A stretch of DNA of 33,995 nucleotides from Methylicorpusculum sp. (GTDB lineage: Bacteria > Pseudomonadota > Gammaproteobacteria > Methylococcales > Methylomonadaceae): NCBI RefSeq assembly GCF_030651835.1, contig NZ_JAUSBX010000017.1:1-33995 (forward strand), given 5' to 3'. Under the pieces are notes generated by a model. The model had not been told where the DNA came from. It saw only the letters and a program-made list of their open reading frames with translations, and searched no databases. The position numbers and the translations under genes were made by a program. Of this stretch, positions 1 to 8,594 are shown piece by piece; positions within the stretch are counted from its first letter, which is position 1; the number at the start of each line of letters is the position of its first letter.

Positions 1-61
1 GTATGGTCTCGATGGTGACATCGGTTTGTTTGGCCAGTTTGCCGATAGTTAAAGGCGTCAT
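1..61 (-). CDS. MerR-family transcriptional regulator, N-terminal fragment (cut by window edge)
   Basis: Reading leftwards from an ATG at 61, the frame encodes MTPLTIGKLAKQTDVTIETI before leaving the window. This is the typical start of a MerR-family helix-turn-helix domain: a short beta strand, I-G-x-L-A-K, then V-x-x-E-T-I, usually followed by R-Y-Y/F-E. MerR proteins bind as dimers to promoters with long spacers and activate on sensing a metal, oxidant or drug. The effector domain is not visible, so the ligand cannot be inferred. No strong ribosome binding site is seen before the ATG. The call rests on only 20 residues. Confidence 0.6.
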   Translation of the reverse strand, partial: MTPLTIGKLAKQTDVTIETI

Positions 62-730
62 TTCATTTAACCAAATGTTGAATGGTGTTTATTGTCGCTC
101 AGTTTTCCCTATCATGAGCAATTTACAAATAACCATGAATATGGTTTTTAATGGTGGATACTAAATGATAATCGGACACATAACGAACACATGAGTGATC
201 GGCTGCTTAGGATCGCTATGTTAATCTACAGATAGGGGGCGTAACAAGACGATCAGACTTCTCTTCAAATCATGAAATTATCCGAAAATGGAATTACAAC
301 CTGTTAATGGGTTTCGATGCTATCGCCTTAGATTCTTGATTTCAAAATCGTTTTTCATATAGATCGCGTCACTCAATACCGTCAATCTCGTTGTTTTCAT
401 TATGCCCCCAATTTTTTCATAAATACCTTGTTTCACATAACAACTCGAGCGATGCGCCTCCTAACGTCGGCACATCCTATTAAGCCCGAAATTAAGGGAG
501 CGTCATGACATTTTAATGGCAGCTTATTTGCCATTCATACCGAAAAGTGATACTGACCTTTACACACTTCATGATCACTAAAAGATAGAAAATACCGTTT
601 AAATTGTATGAATGTCATACAAACCCGACTGCTATGACTTCAAAATGCACAACGATTTGGCCGGTTCTTTTATTTTAAACCCTTAACGCGACACTTTTAA
701 GTTATTTCCTAACTGACCGTATAGATCAAA
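62..730. other. 669-bp region with no recognisable gene
   Basis: No open frame of useful length or convincing ribosome binding site was found on either strand. The region is AT-rich. It holds a short dyad AACCAT-gaat-ATGGTT (131-146), close to the MerR start, and a perfect 8-bp dyad at 604-622 listed separately. It probably carries the upstream region of the MerR gene and the 3' end of the peroxidase transcript. Confidence 0.5.
604..622. promoter_or_regulatory. Perfect 8-bp inverted repeat, operator-like
   Basis: TTGTATGA-atg-TCATACAA is a perfect dyad with 8-bp arms and a 3-bp centre. Its size and symmetry suit a dimeric repressor or activator. It lies 109 bp past the peroxidase stop codon and more than 500 bp upstream of the MerR start, so the controlled promoter is not evident. 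It has no T-tract and is unlikely to be a terminator. Confidence 0.35.
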
Positions 731-1723
731 TCAAGGCTTGTAATTAACGGGTAAATCACCGGTCAACGACTCAAGAAAAGCCACAATAGACTTTACTTCG
801 GAATCACTCAAAATTGTCCCAAGCTGAACTTCGGCCATAATGCGCACCGCCTGTTCAAGTTCTGCTACAGAGCCATCGTGGAAGTAAGGAGCAGTTTTGG
901 CGATATTGCGCAACATGGAGACACGGAATGTATAAAGATCAGCTTCATTTTGGGTCGCGTCAAAACGTCCGGGATCCCGCTTTTCAGATCGAGTCGCTAA
1001 CCAATAATCTTTGACGACACCAAACTTTTGAATGGAATTGCCTCCCAGCAATGGACCGCTATGGCAGGATGCGCAACCGGTCTTGATAAATAAAGCCAAG
1101 CCCTCTTTTTGCTGAACGGTCAGCGACGAATCATCACCGGATAGAAAGTGATCGAACGGCGCGGGGGTCAATAAAGTTGCCTGATAGGCTTGAAGCGCTT
1201 TGGCATAGTTTGAAGGAGAAATAGGGACTGACGCTTCGGGAAAAGCAGCCTTGAATGCCGCCTCATAACCCAGTGAGGCAAGAACCGGAACCACTGCATC
1301 GGCAGAACTGAATCCCATGGAACCGGTCAGCGATTTTTCGGCCTGATGGGCGCCGGAGGTCCTATCCCCCGTCCAGCGTAAAGTCGGTTGCATCATTGCG
1401 TTAAACACTGTCTGCGCATTGCGCGAAGTCAGCTTGCCCTTGGCGTCAGGTGAAAATGTCCGCCGGTCTGCGCCCCAATCTTCGGCTTGATGACAACTGA
1501 CACAAGCCGTCTTGCCATCTCCGGAAACCCGTGCATCCCAAAATAAGGCTTGCCCCAGCAAAACATCGGGGTTATCGGAGAGCGCCGGCATGATGATGCC
1601 GAACAAGGCCTGTGCTTGTTCTTTTAAATCCATGTCGGCATCATCGGCCTGACTTATGTCCGGTGCACCAATTAACGCCGCAACCAGTGCAACAGAAAAA
1701 ATATTTTTGATCTCAGCAAGCAT
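731..1723 (-). CDS. Di-haem cytochrome c peroxidase family protein (MauG/CcpA-like), periplasmic
   Basis: The 330-residue product starts with a hydrophobic segment (about residues 8-20), a likely Sec signal or anchor. Two c-type haem motifs, CVSCH at 74-78 and CASCH at 217-221, are spaced as in the bacterial di-haem cytochrome c peroxidase/MauG family. Members reduce periplasmic H2O2 with electrons from small cytochromes or azurin, or oxidise a partner protein. Sequence after the second haem (RVSMLRNIAKTAPYFHDGS) is typical of the family. The ATG at 1723 is preceded by a GGAGA ribosome binding site about 7 bases upstream. The gene lies downstream of the universal stress protein gene on the same strand, 218 bp away, so it probably has its own promoter. 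Peroxidase and MauG-like roles cannot be separated here. Confidence 0.85.
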   Translation of the reverse strand: MLAEIKNIFSVALVAALIGAPDISQADDADMDLKEQAQALFGIIMPALSDNPDVLLGQALFWDARVSGDGKTACVSCHQAEDWGADRRTFSPDAKGKLTSRNAQTVFNAMMQPTLRWTGDRTSGAHQAEKSLTGSMGFSSADAVVPVLASLGYEAAFKAAFPEASVPISPSNYAKALQAYQATLLTPAPFDHFLSGDDSSLTVQQKEGLALFIKTGCASCHSGPLLGGNSIQKFGVVKDYWLATRSEKRDPGRFDATQNEADLYTFRVSMLRNIAKTAPYFHDGSVAELEQAVRIMAEVQLGTILSDSEVKSIVAFLESLTGDLPVNYKP

Positions 1724-1941
1724 GATGCATTCTCCGCAGGTTTTAAGATCGAATGAAACATGGTACAGACCGCCCGTTAGCTAGGGCCGACAAAATGCCT
1801 TCGCTGCTATTTTTGCTCTATTTGATCAGATAGCTAACGATGGATCACGGGCATTGGGTATTCATCATAAACAATCGGTGCGCCAGCTAACGCCTGTCAT
1901 GCATCAGTCTGTCGATAACACCCTGTCGAGAGGCTTGTGCC

Positions 1942-2808
1942 TCAACGCAGTAACAGCAAAGGCTTAGGGCTATGAGTCAACATTTTTACCGTAAAACTTC
2001 CCAATAACCAGTCGTGAATTCGGGTATGGCCAAATGCGCCCATCACGGTCATGTCGATGGCTTTTTGCTCTTGATACTCGGATAACGCCAGTTCGGGTTT
2101 GCCCACCAGTTTTTTGGCAATGACTTCAATACCGCCTGCCAAGTGCAGTTTGTTGGCGGCGATCTCAAGGAGTTGCCCTTTGCCTTCATCCTTGCTGACG
2201 CAGACCAGATGACACGTCAGGCCTTTATACAAAGGACTGTTGGCCACCATGTCCAGAGCTTTTTCGGAAGCCTGGCTGCCGTCGTAAGCCAGCATGATAC
2301 GTTCCGGCACTTTGAATTCGGCGTTCACCACCAGAATCGGTTTATGCAGCGAGCGGACGATGGACTCCAGCTTGGCGCCGATCTTGTCGGGCTGGTTTTC
2401 GTGTACCTTGCCGCGCACGCCGATGACCAGCACCCGCAAGTCGGATTCCAGTTCGATCAAAGATTCAACCAAACTGCCGTGGCGTTGACTGGTGATAGGG
2501 TCGAGAATACCGGCCTGCATAACCCGCTCTTTGGCGGCTTGCAGAAATTGCTTACCTTGTTGTAGCCGCAACTTGCTGCGTTGCTGTTCGAGTTGCGTCA
2601 ATTCATCCATTAAATGGTCACGGCTATCGACACCGATATTGCCGGTCAAATCGGTATGATCAGTAGCTTCGGGGTGATGATCGATGGTATGCAGCAGTTT
2701 TAAAGGGGCATCCACTTTTTGCGCAAGCCAGGCGGCATAATCGCAGACGGCATGGGTTAAAGATGAGCCGTCGATGCCGGCCAATACCAGGTTTTTTGTT
2801 GTATTCAT
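1942..2808 (-). CDS. Tandem universal stress protein (two UspA domains, UspE-like)
   Basis: The protein has two UspA folds. The first begins at LVLAGIDGSS and the second at RIMLAYDGSQ. The second carries the nucleotide-binding signature G-2X-G-9X-G-S (GAFG, nine residues, GS) near the C-terminus. The matching region in the first domain (GVRG...) is atypical, so only one half may bind ATP. The ATG at 2808 was chosen over an in-frame TTG at 2811: GGGAGG lies six bases before the ATG, and the ATG overlaps the sulP stop as TGATG, indicating translational coupling. Usp domains next to or fused to membrane transporters are common, so a regulatory role for the SulP protein is a reasonable inference. 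Confidence 0.88.
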   Translation of the reverse strand: MNTTKNLVLAGIDGSSLTHAVCDYAAWLAQKVDAPLKLLHTIDHHPEATDHTDLTGNIGVDSRDHLMDELTQLEQQRSKLRLQQGKQFLQAAKERVMQAGILDPITSQRHGSLVESLIELESDLRVLVIGVRGKVHENQPDKIGAKLESIVRSLHKPILVVNAEFKVPERIMLAYDGSQASEKALDMVANSPLYKGLTCHLVCVSKDEGKGQLLEIAANKLHLAGGIEVIAKKLVGKPELALSEYQEQKAIDMTVMGAFGHTRIHDWLLGSFTVKMLTHSPKPLLLLR

Positions 2809-4301
2809 CAATGGCCTCCCATGACTTGTTCAATTTCTTCGGGGTTGTCGTGTATCGCAAAGCGGTCAACGAGGGTGGTGGTGGCTTCATTCATACCGAT
2901 CAATTCAACGTCTGCGCCTTCACGGCGTAACTTGATGACGACCTTATCGAGCGCGCTGACCGAGGTAATGTCCCAGAAATGCGCGCGTTTCAAGTCGATG
3001 ACTACAGTGTCCACCGCTTCCTTGAAATCGAAGCTGGCGACGAATTTGTCCGCCGAGTTGAAAAATATCTGGCCTACGACCTTATAAATTCGTGTACCGG
3101 TTGCTTCATCCAATTTGGATTCTACGTACATGAAATGGCTGATCTTGTTAGCGAAGAACAAAGAAGCCAGCAGCACGCCGACGAACACGCCGATCGCCAG
3201 GTTATGCGTCCAAACCACTACGACTACGGTGGCTATCATCACCACATTGGTGGAGAGTGGATGCGCTTTGAGGTTCAGTATCGAACGCCAGCTAAACGTA
3301 CCGATGGAGACCATGATCATCACCGCCACCAGAGCGGCCATCGGAATCATCGAAATCCACTTATCCAAAAACACCACCATAATCAACAAAAATACACCCG
3401 CGCAGAGGGTTGATAGACGACCACGGCCGCCCGATTTGATATTAATGATGGATTGGCCAATCATCGCGCAGCCGGCCATACCACCCAGCAAGCCTGCGCC
3501 GATGTTGGCTAGACCTTGGCCCTTGCATTCGCGGTTTTTATCGCTGGTCGTATCGGTTAAGTCGTCGACGATGGTGGCCGTCATCATCGATTCCAGCAAG
3601 CCCACCACAGCCAACGGCGCCGAGTATGGCAGAATGATTTTCAAGGTGTCGAAATTTAATGGCACCTCAGGCCAGAGGAATATCGGTAACGTATCCGGCA
3701 GTTGGCCCATGTCGCCGACCGTGCGAATATCCAGTTGAAAATAAACGGCGATGACGGTCAAGGCAATGATACAAATCAAGGGTGACGGTAAGGATTTACC
3801 GATGAGCGGAAGATAAGGAAACAAATAGATGATGGCCAGACCAACAGCGGTCATTGCATAGACGTGCCACGTCACGTTGATCAGCTCCGGCAACTGCGCC
3901 ATGAAGATCAGGATGGCCAGGGCATTGACAAAGCCAGTTACCACCGAGCGGGACACAAAACTCATCAGACTACCCAGTTTCAGATAGCCGGCAATGATTT
4001 GCAAAACACCGGTCAATAATGTCGCAGCCAGCAGGTATTGCAGGCCGTGATCCTTGACTAAGGTCACCATCAGCAAAGCCATCGCACCGGTCGCCGCCGA
4101 AATCATGCCGGGCCTACCGCCGAGAAAGGCGGTGATTACGGCAATACAAAACGAGGCGTACAAACCGACTTTGGGATCGACCCCGGCGATGATGGAAAAG
4201 GCAATGGCTTCCGGAATCAGGGCTAATGCCACTACGGTTCCGGCCAGCACGTCACCCCGGATGTTGCCTAGCCAGTCCTGTTTTTTCGATAAAAAGAGCA
4301 T
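2808..4301 (-). CDS. SulP/SLC26-family anion transporter with C-terminal STAS domain
   Basis: This inner-membrane protein of 497 residues has the SulP N-terminal signature ([20 protein letters not shown], then GLYASF), about 10-12 hydrophobic segments, and a C-terminal STAS domain ([24 protein letters not shown]). Family members carry sulfate, bicarbonate or other anions; some bacterial ones (BicA, DauA) move bicarbonate or dicarboxylates. The substrate cannot be read from sequence. The start is placed at the ATG at 4301, with AAAGGA five to six bases upstream, rather than at an in-frame TTG at 4319 that lies beside a hairpin/U-tract. The stop overlaps the universal stress protein start by one base. 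The next gene upstream on the same strand is the Leu/His/Glu-rich membrane protein. No assimilatory sulfate genes are nearby, so bicarbonate is a possible substrate, by inference only. Confidence 0.9.
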   Translation of the reverse strand: MLFLSKKQDWLGNIRGDVLAGTVVALALIPEAIAFSIIAGVDPKVGLYASFCIAVITAFLGGRPGMISAATGAMALLMVTLVKDHGLQYLLAATLLTGVLQIIAGYLKLGSLMSFVSRSVVTGFVNALAILIFMAQLPELINVTWHVYAMTAVGLAIIYLFPYLPLIGKSLPSPLICIIALTVIAVYFQLDIRTVGDMGQLPDTLPIFLWPEVPLNFDTLKIILPYSAPLAVVGLLESMMTATIVDDLTDTTSDKNRECKGQGLANIGAGLLGGMAGCAMIGQSIINIKSGGRGRLSTLCAGVFLLIMVVFLDKWISMIPMAALVAVMIMVSIGTFSWRSILNLKAHPLSTNVVMIATVVVVVWTHNLAIGVFVGVLLASLFFANKISHFMYVESKLDEATGTRIYKVVGQIFFNSADKFVASFDFKEAVDTVVIDLKRAHFWDITSVSALDKVVIKLRREGADVELIGMNEATTTLVDRFAIHDNPEEIEQVMGGH

Positions 4302-4317
4302 GTGTATCCTTTGAAAC

Positions 4318-4343
4318 AAAAAAGGCTATGCCAGGCATAGCCT
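4318..4343 (-). terminator. Hairpin plus U-tract immediately before sulP (terminator or attenuator)
   Basis: The minus-strand RNA reads AGGCTATGCC-U-GGCAUAGCCU with perfect 10-nt arms, followed directly by a run of U and then the sulP ribosome binding site. The shape is that of an intrinsic terminator. It ends only about 16 nt before the sulP ATG, which leaves no room for an ordinary promoter in between. It may therefore terminate or attenuate transcripts that would continue into sulP. Confidence 0.65.
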
Positions 4344-4456
4344 AAGTAGGAGCGAGTAAAAAATAGGACGTGATTAATAAATCAAGGCGGACCGGATCGG
4401 TTATGCATGTGTGTTTGAGTTAAGTAGTAAAAAATTAAGTAAGCTTTGTTACGTGA

Positions 4457-4954
4457 CTATAGCGTCAGCAGAAACAGGAGCAAACCACCGCCACTCGCGT
4501 AAGCGACTGACACCAGTATTTTTTGCCGATGCGGCAAGCATTGCCATGCCTGAGTTTTACGGTTTTTGTAAGCCTGCCAGGCTGCCTGCAGGCGCTGCTG
4601 CCACCGCAAAGACAGAGCTGGCCAGCACTTAACCGCATAACTGATTCCAAATATGAACACCAGCACCATGCTATTGAAGATGATGATTTCGCTTTGATGA
4701 TGAGTGGTGTGGAGCAGGTGCTCCAAGAGCTCTTCGAGCAGGTGTTCGAAGACTTCGATCAGTAAATGCAGCAGTTCGAAAACAATGTGCAAGCCTTCGA
4801 TCAACCCGTCCAGCAAGGTGTCAAAAAATACGATCAGCAAAAACGTCACAATTAACCGACAAGCGATGCGAGTCAATAATTGGCGGTCAGTTTGTAAGTC
4901 GGTATTTGGGGGCTCTTCAGGCATATTCTTAGGTTGAAGCCGCAAATACTGCAT
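4457..4954 (-). CDS. Small membrane protein with long Leu/His/Glu-rich amphipathic helix, function unknown
   Basis: The 165-residue product is not a family I recognise. A charged N-terminus (1-29) is followed by a hydrophobic segment (about 30-45), then a 40-residue stretch (46-86) in which Leu pairs alternate with Glu, His and Asp (for example ELLHLLIEVFEHLLEELLEH), ending in HTTHH. A second membrane segment (about 88-107), a basic Trp/Gln-rich loop (108-144, with WQQRLQAAWQ) and a C-terminal membrane segment (about 145-165) follow. The His/Glu pattern could bind metal or make a coiled coil; neither is shown. The gene lies 155 bp upstream of sulP on the same strand and may be co-transcribed. 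The ATG at 4954 has no clear ribosome binding site; an in-frame ATG at 4924 is an alternative. Confidence 0.7.
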   Translation of the reverse strand: MQYLRLQPKNMPEEPPNTDLQTDRQLLTRIACRLIVTFLLIVFFDTLLDGLIEGLHIVFELLHLLIEVFEHLLEELLEHLLHTTHHQSEIIIFNSMVLVFIFGISYAVKCWPALSLRWQQRLQAAWQAYKNRKTQAWQCLPHRQKILVSVAYASGGGLLLFLLTL

Positions 4955-5016
4955 AAATTATAAGCATAAGGTATTATATTGCAAATATAGCTATTTTATC
5001 AAGCCTATCCTTATTT

Positions 5017-7609
5017 TCACCGCCTTTTCACGGCCAGTGCCGGCAACACCAGCAAACTGCAGATTATCGTCAAGACAATACCGACCGATAACAGTAAACC
5101 CATGCTCGCCGTACCCTGATGGGTATTGAAAGCCAGACTGGTAAAACTGCAGAGGGTGGTCAGGGCGCTAAAAAACACGCCACGCGCCGAACTCGAATGC
5201 AACAACTCATCGGCCTGATCCGGCCTATGCCGTAAGCGCTGGACGATGTGTATGCCGCTGTCTACTCCCATGCCCAACAAGAGCGGCAAAACGATGATAT
5301 TGGCGAAATTGAAGGGGTTGTTTAACCAGACATTGCAGGCGGCTGTTAGCAACGCTGCCAACAACAAGGGCGCCATTACCCATAATGTTGCCTTCAGGCT
5401 TGGTCATCAGCAACAGCAATAACACGATCAGGAGCAGCGCGCTGGCAAACGCTTGAATAAAGGCATCGACCACCGCATGACCGGAGGTTACATCGCCAAT
5501 CGGCAAACCGAATACGGCTGGATGGGTTTCCATGACTTGACTGACAAACTCGCGCAAATGGTCAGGCGCATTCAAGTCTTGCGCCGGTGTCACCAACACC
5601 CTAAAACGGCCGTTATCGCTCACCCAGTGCCGGCGCAAGCTGTCGGGTAGATTGTCAAGTTCGATCGGGCTTGCCGCCAGACCATCACGCAAAATCAACA
5701 ACGTGTGCGGCAACAGCACTAAAATACTGTCTTCCAGATTTTTATAAGCGGTACCCGGTTCACCATCGCTATCGGCTTTGTGGATGAATTCATCGATATG
5801 CTTAAGCAAGGTGTCAAGGCGTTCGACAGTCAATCCGGCCGCTGGATGAGTATTGGCTTGCAGCAATGCGGCCTGCAATTTGACCAGGGACGCGCGCACG
5901 TCCGATGCCTCGTAAACTGAGGCAAATTGATTCAGTTGCATCGGCATGATCAGGTTGAGATTATCGATAATCTCCAGCTTTTGCTCTTGCTCATCCGGGA
6001 CCAAATTGCTGAGGGTGATGGCCTGATGCACGCTGGGCAGACGGGTAAATTGGTCCGCCAATTGATTGGCGTGCTCCAGACTGTCGGCGAGGGCGGAAAT
6101 CGCAAACGGCGATTCGGTTTGGCTTTGCAGTAACTGTTTAAAGGCGATCACTGACGGGGACTTCGGATCGCGCAAATTGATCGATGCCGAGTCAAAGCGT
6201 ATCCCGGTCAGACTGAAAGCTGCGCTTACCGCCAGTAACAATGACACGATACGGATACTGCGAGCATAGCGGAACGGCAAATCATAAAGCCAGAGTGGCA
6301 ATGACGCAGGACGCCGGGTTGACATCGGCAGAGGCGACAGGATTTTCAACATGGCGGGCAACAGCGTCAGCGATACGCCGAGGCCAATGAACATGCCGCC
6401 CCCGGAGATAATACCCAGTTCCGATACGCCTTTGAAATCAGTGGGTATGAAGGCGAAAAAACCGGCCGAGGTAGTCAACGCACACATCAGCAGTGACGGC
6501 CCGACCGAGGTCATGCTGTGTAACAGCGCTGTGTCGGCATCCATGCCTTGGGCACGGCATTCCTGATAATGCAGGCAGAAATGTGTGGCAAAATCCACTC
6601 CCAAGCCGATGTAAAGTACCGCAAACGCCACCGAAATCAGATTAAGATGACCAATCGCCACGGCGGCGAAGCCGGCGGTCAAAACCAGTCCGGCGATCAA
6701 GGCTAACAACGTGCACAGGAGCAATTACCAGGCGCGCAAGCCCAGCCACAGCGAAATGCAGACCAACACAAACGATGTCAGGCCGGAGACCAGCATGTCG
6801 TGATTGACGGTCTCCATCTCTTCATGCTCCAGGGCCACTTCGCCGGTGAGCTCGACCGTCACACCGGGATAAAGCATCGTCAGGTCTTCGGTTAACCTAC
6901 GCAAATAGGCCATGGACTGACCCGCCGGCATCAATTGTTTGAAATCCAGTTGGGGTTTAATAATCAGCAACCGCCGGGTGCGATTTTGTTCGCTGTCCAC
7001 ACCGGTCAGCAATTGCTGCCAGGATAGAAAATGACTCTGGCCTTGGTTCGCAGCAACTACGGTTTGGTCGATGGCACCGAGCAGGTTATCCAGCGGCATG
7101 GCCGAATCAGCTGCTTGATTTTCCAGGGCCAGCGTGAGTATGTCGGTCAAGCCGGCCAAATGATAATGCTGAGACAGATAGCCGATGAACGGTTGTGCAT
7201 CGGCCAATTTGGCTGACAGCATTTCCAATTGATCGAGGTCCAGATAGAGAAAACCTTGCCGACGGAAGAACGGATCGTTCTCGAGACTGTAAACCGATTC
7301 AAAAACTTCCGTTTCGGCTTGCAGGCGCCGCTGGACAAAATCGGCGGCCAGCGCGGTTTGTTCCGGAGTGGGGGATGCAAGAACGGCGATGATGGTGGCA
7401 GCATCTTGCGGAAAGGCCTGTTCCAGTTTCAGCCGCACTTGCTGAAACGGCAAGTCCTGATCCAGCAATTGCGCGGTATTGTTGTTGATGCCCAAGTGGC
7501 GGCTGGTATAACCGGCACTGACCAGACAGAGGACTACAATCGACAGGAAAATCAGCCAGGGAAAGCGCAATAGTGCGCGGGCAGATCGGGGAAATAAAGA
7601 ATGGATCAT
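5017..7609 (-). pseudogene. hpnN: Broken RND/MMPL transporter, HpnN-like (hopanoid-associated)
   Basis: Together the pieces encode an RND-superfamily exporter of about 863 residues, the usual HpnN length. They include an N-terminal membrane anchor, a first periplasmic domain, a sterol-sensing-like block (HLNLISVAFAVLYIGLGVDF), a second periplasmic domain, and a second block with NPFNFANIIVLPLLLGMGVDSGIH. HpnN moves hopanoids to the outer membrane. Two lesions are visible. An in-frame TAA at 6725-6727 interrupts GLRAW-stop-LLLCTLLAL, with the same frame and homology continuing. A net +1 frameshift lies near 5398-5407: the frame reading LLLLLMTK stops matching and another frame supplies SLKATLWVMAPLLLAALL. 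The span is 3n+1 bases, consistent with one extra base. Either the gene is decayed or the sequence has errors here. The MarR gene is just upstream on the same strand. Confidence 0.85.
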
Positions 7610-7723
7610 AGGGGTGTATGTGCCGCAACGGCGCTATCGGAGCGGCAATTCAATTCAGGGTTGGACTGCACAAAATGTTGGGGTCTGTGTGTCTCGAACA
7701 CATGAGAGGACGGCTGAGCGAAT

Positions 7724-8149
7724 TTAATCGGTACTTTGGGCAATGCCGGCTTTGACCCGCTCCAGTAACGAGACCATCATGCCCCTTTCCTCTTCAGTTA
7801 AAGCCGCTAGGACTTTAGCCTCCACCGCATCGGCGATCGTCCACAGTTCCTGCATCACCGTGCGCGCCTTATCGGTGACTTCCAGCCGGTAAGCCCGGCG
7901 GTCATCTGCGTCCTTATTACGACGCACCAGACCTGATTCTTCGAGTAAATCGATTTGTCTGGCCAGCGTGATGGGTTTAATCTCTAAAATCTCCGCTAGA
8001 TCGATCTGACGGCAATTTTCGTTTTCGGATAAATGCACCAATGCTCGCCATTGCGAATGGGTAAAGCCAATATGTTCAGCTTCTTTATTAAAGCGTTGAC
8101 GGATTATGTGGCTGATTTCGTAACTGAGAAAGCCGAATTTGGAATGCAT
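7724..8149 (-). CDS. MarR-family transcriptional regulator
   Basis: The 141-residue protein has the MarR winged-helix layout: an N-terminal dimerisation helix, the recognition region (CRQIDLAEILEIKPITLARQIDLLEESGLVRR), and the wing with the family motif D-x-x-D-R-R-A-Y-R-L-x-V-T. MarR proteins repress as dimers and release DNA on binding a small, often phenolic, ligand. It lies 114 bp upstream of the broken RND transporter on the same strand, so it most likely controlled that pump and itself. The transporter's loss would leave it without its main target. An AT-rich dyad 45-73 bp upstream of the ATG is a candidate autoregulatory site. Confidence 0.85.
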   Translation of the reverse strand: MHSKFGFLSYEISHIIRQRFNKEAEHIGFTHSQWRALVHLSENENCRQIDLAEILEIKPITLARQIDLLEESGLVRRNKDADDRRAYRLEVTDKARTVMQELWTIADAVEAKVLAALTEEERGMMVSLLERVKAGIAQSTD

Positions 8150-8594
8150 ATAAAGTGAAATGGAGATTGAGTGCGATGAAAGCTATAGGTAACAAATATT
8201 ATAAGCTATGGTTATTATATTTAAAATAAGTTTTTCTGGCCTAAGTACCTGAAGAAAAAATCCCAACTTCTATCTTTGCTTCATCATCCGATAACAGCTT
8301 CATACCATTCGGACGCAGTTCTCCATTGGGTGAAACATGCCGATACCATATCTGTCAGGAAACGACTCGCTTTTTAAAGAAATTGCCAACAGTCGTCTCA
8401 GGCTAACCAATTGCCACCTTGGCAAGCCGCAGCTTGGTCGATTTTATTTTAATAGGTCGCACGCCTCATCAACTCCGGTATTTTCAACGTGCCGTCTGTC
8501 CATTAGAGAATTATAAAATTAAGATAAAGCGCATTCGTCAAAGGCCGGTTCTGTTAAGATAACGACTTTAAATCCGTTTGATTAAACTGCCAGC
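8150..8594. other. 445-bp divergent intergenic region between marR-type gene and maeB
   Basis: No gene is seen. The region must hold the promoters of the two divergent genes. It contains the AT-rich dyad at 8194-8222 and a short perfect dyad TTGCCA-cct-TGGCAA at 8411-8425, about 170 bp upstream of maeB. A TAAGAT at 8555-8560 could be a -10 element for maeB, but no good -35 accompanies it. Confidence 0.4.
8194..8222. promoter_or_regulatory. AT-rich dyad upstream of the MarR-type gene, candidate autoregulatory operator
   Basis: AAATATTATAA and TTATTATATTT, separated by 7 bp, form an inverted repeat with one mismatch in 11. On the minus strand the right part contains TATAAT, which could be the -10 element of the regulator's promoter. 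MarR proteins often bind AT-rich palindromes overlapping their own promoter. The assignment is inferred from position only. Confidence 0.35.

Noticed and set aside
1930-1943. GAGGC-ttgt-GCCTC hairpin at the end of the universal stress protein gene
   Set aside because: The stem has only five pairs, overlaps the stop codon and lacks a U-tract, so it was not called a terminator.
2143-2565. 140-residue plus-strand frame opposite the universal stress protein gene
   Set aside because: It is antisense to a clear tandem Usp gene and shows no family resemblance, low-complexity pattern or ribosome binding site.
3115-3738. 207-residue plus-strand frame opposite sulP
   Set aside because: It mirrors the codon pattern of sulP on the other strand and has no recognisable motif.
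6725-6727. Stop codon recoding (readthrough) in the RND transporter
   Set aside because: TAA is rarely recoded, no recoding structure is evident, and a second lesion in the same gene makes decay or sequence error more likely.
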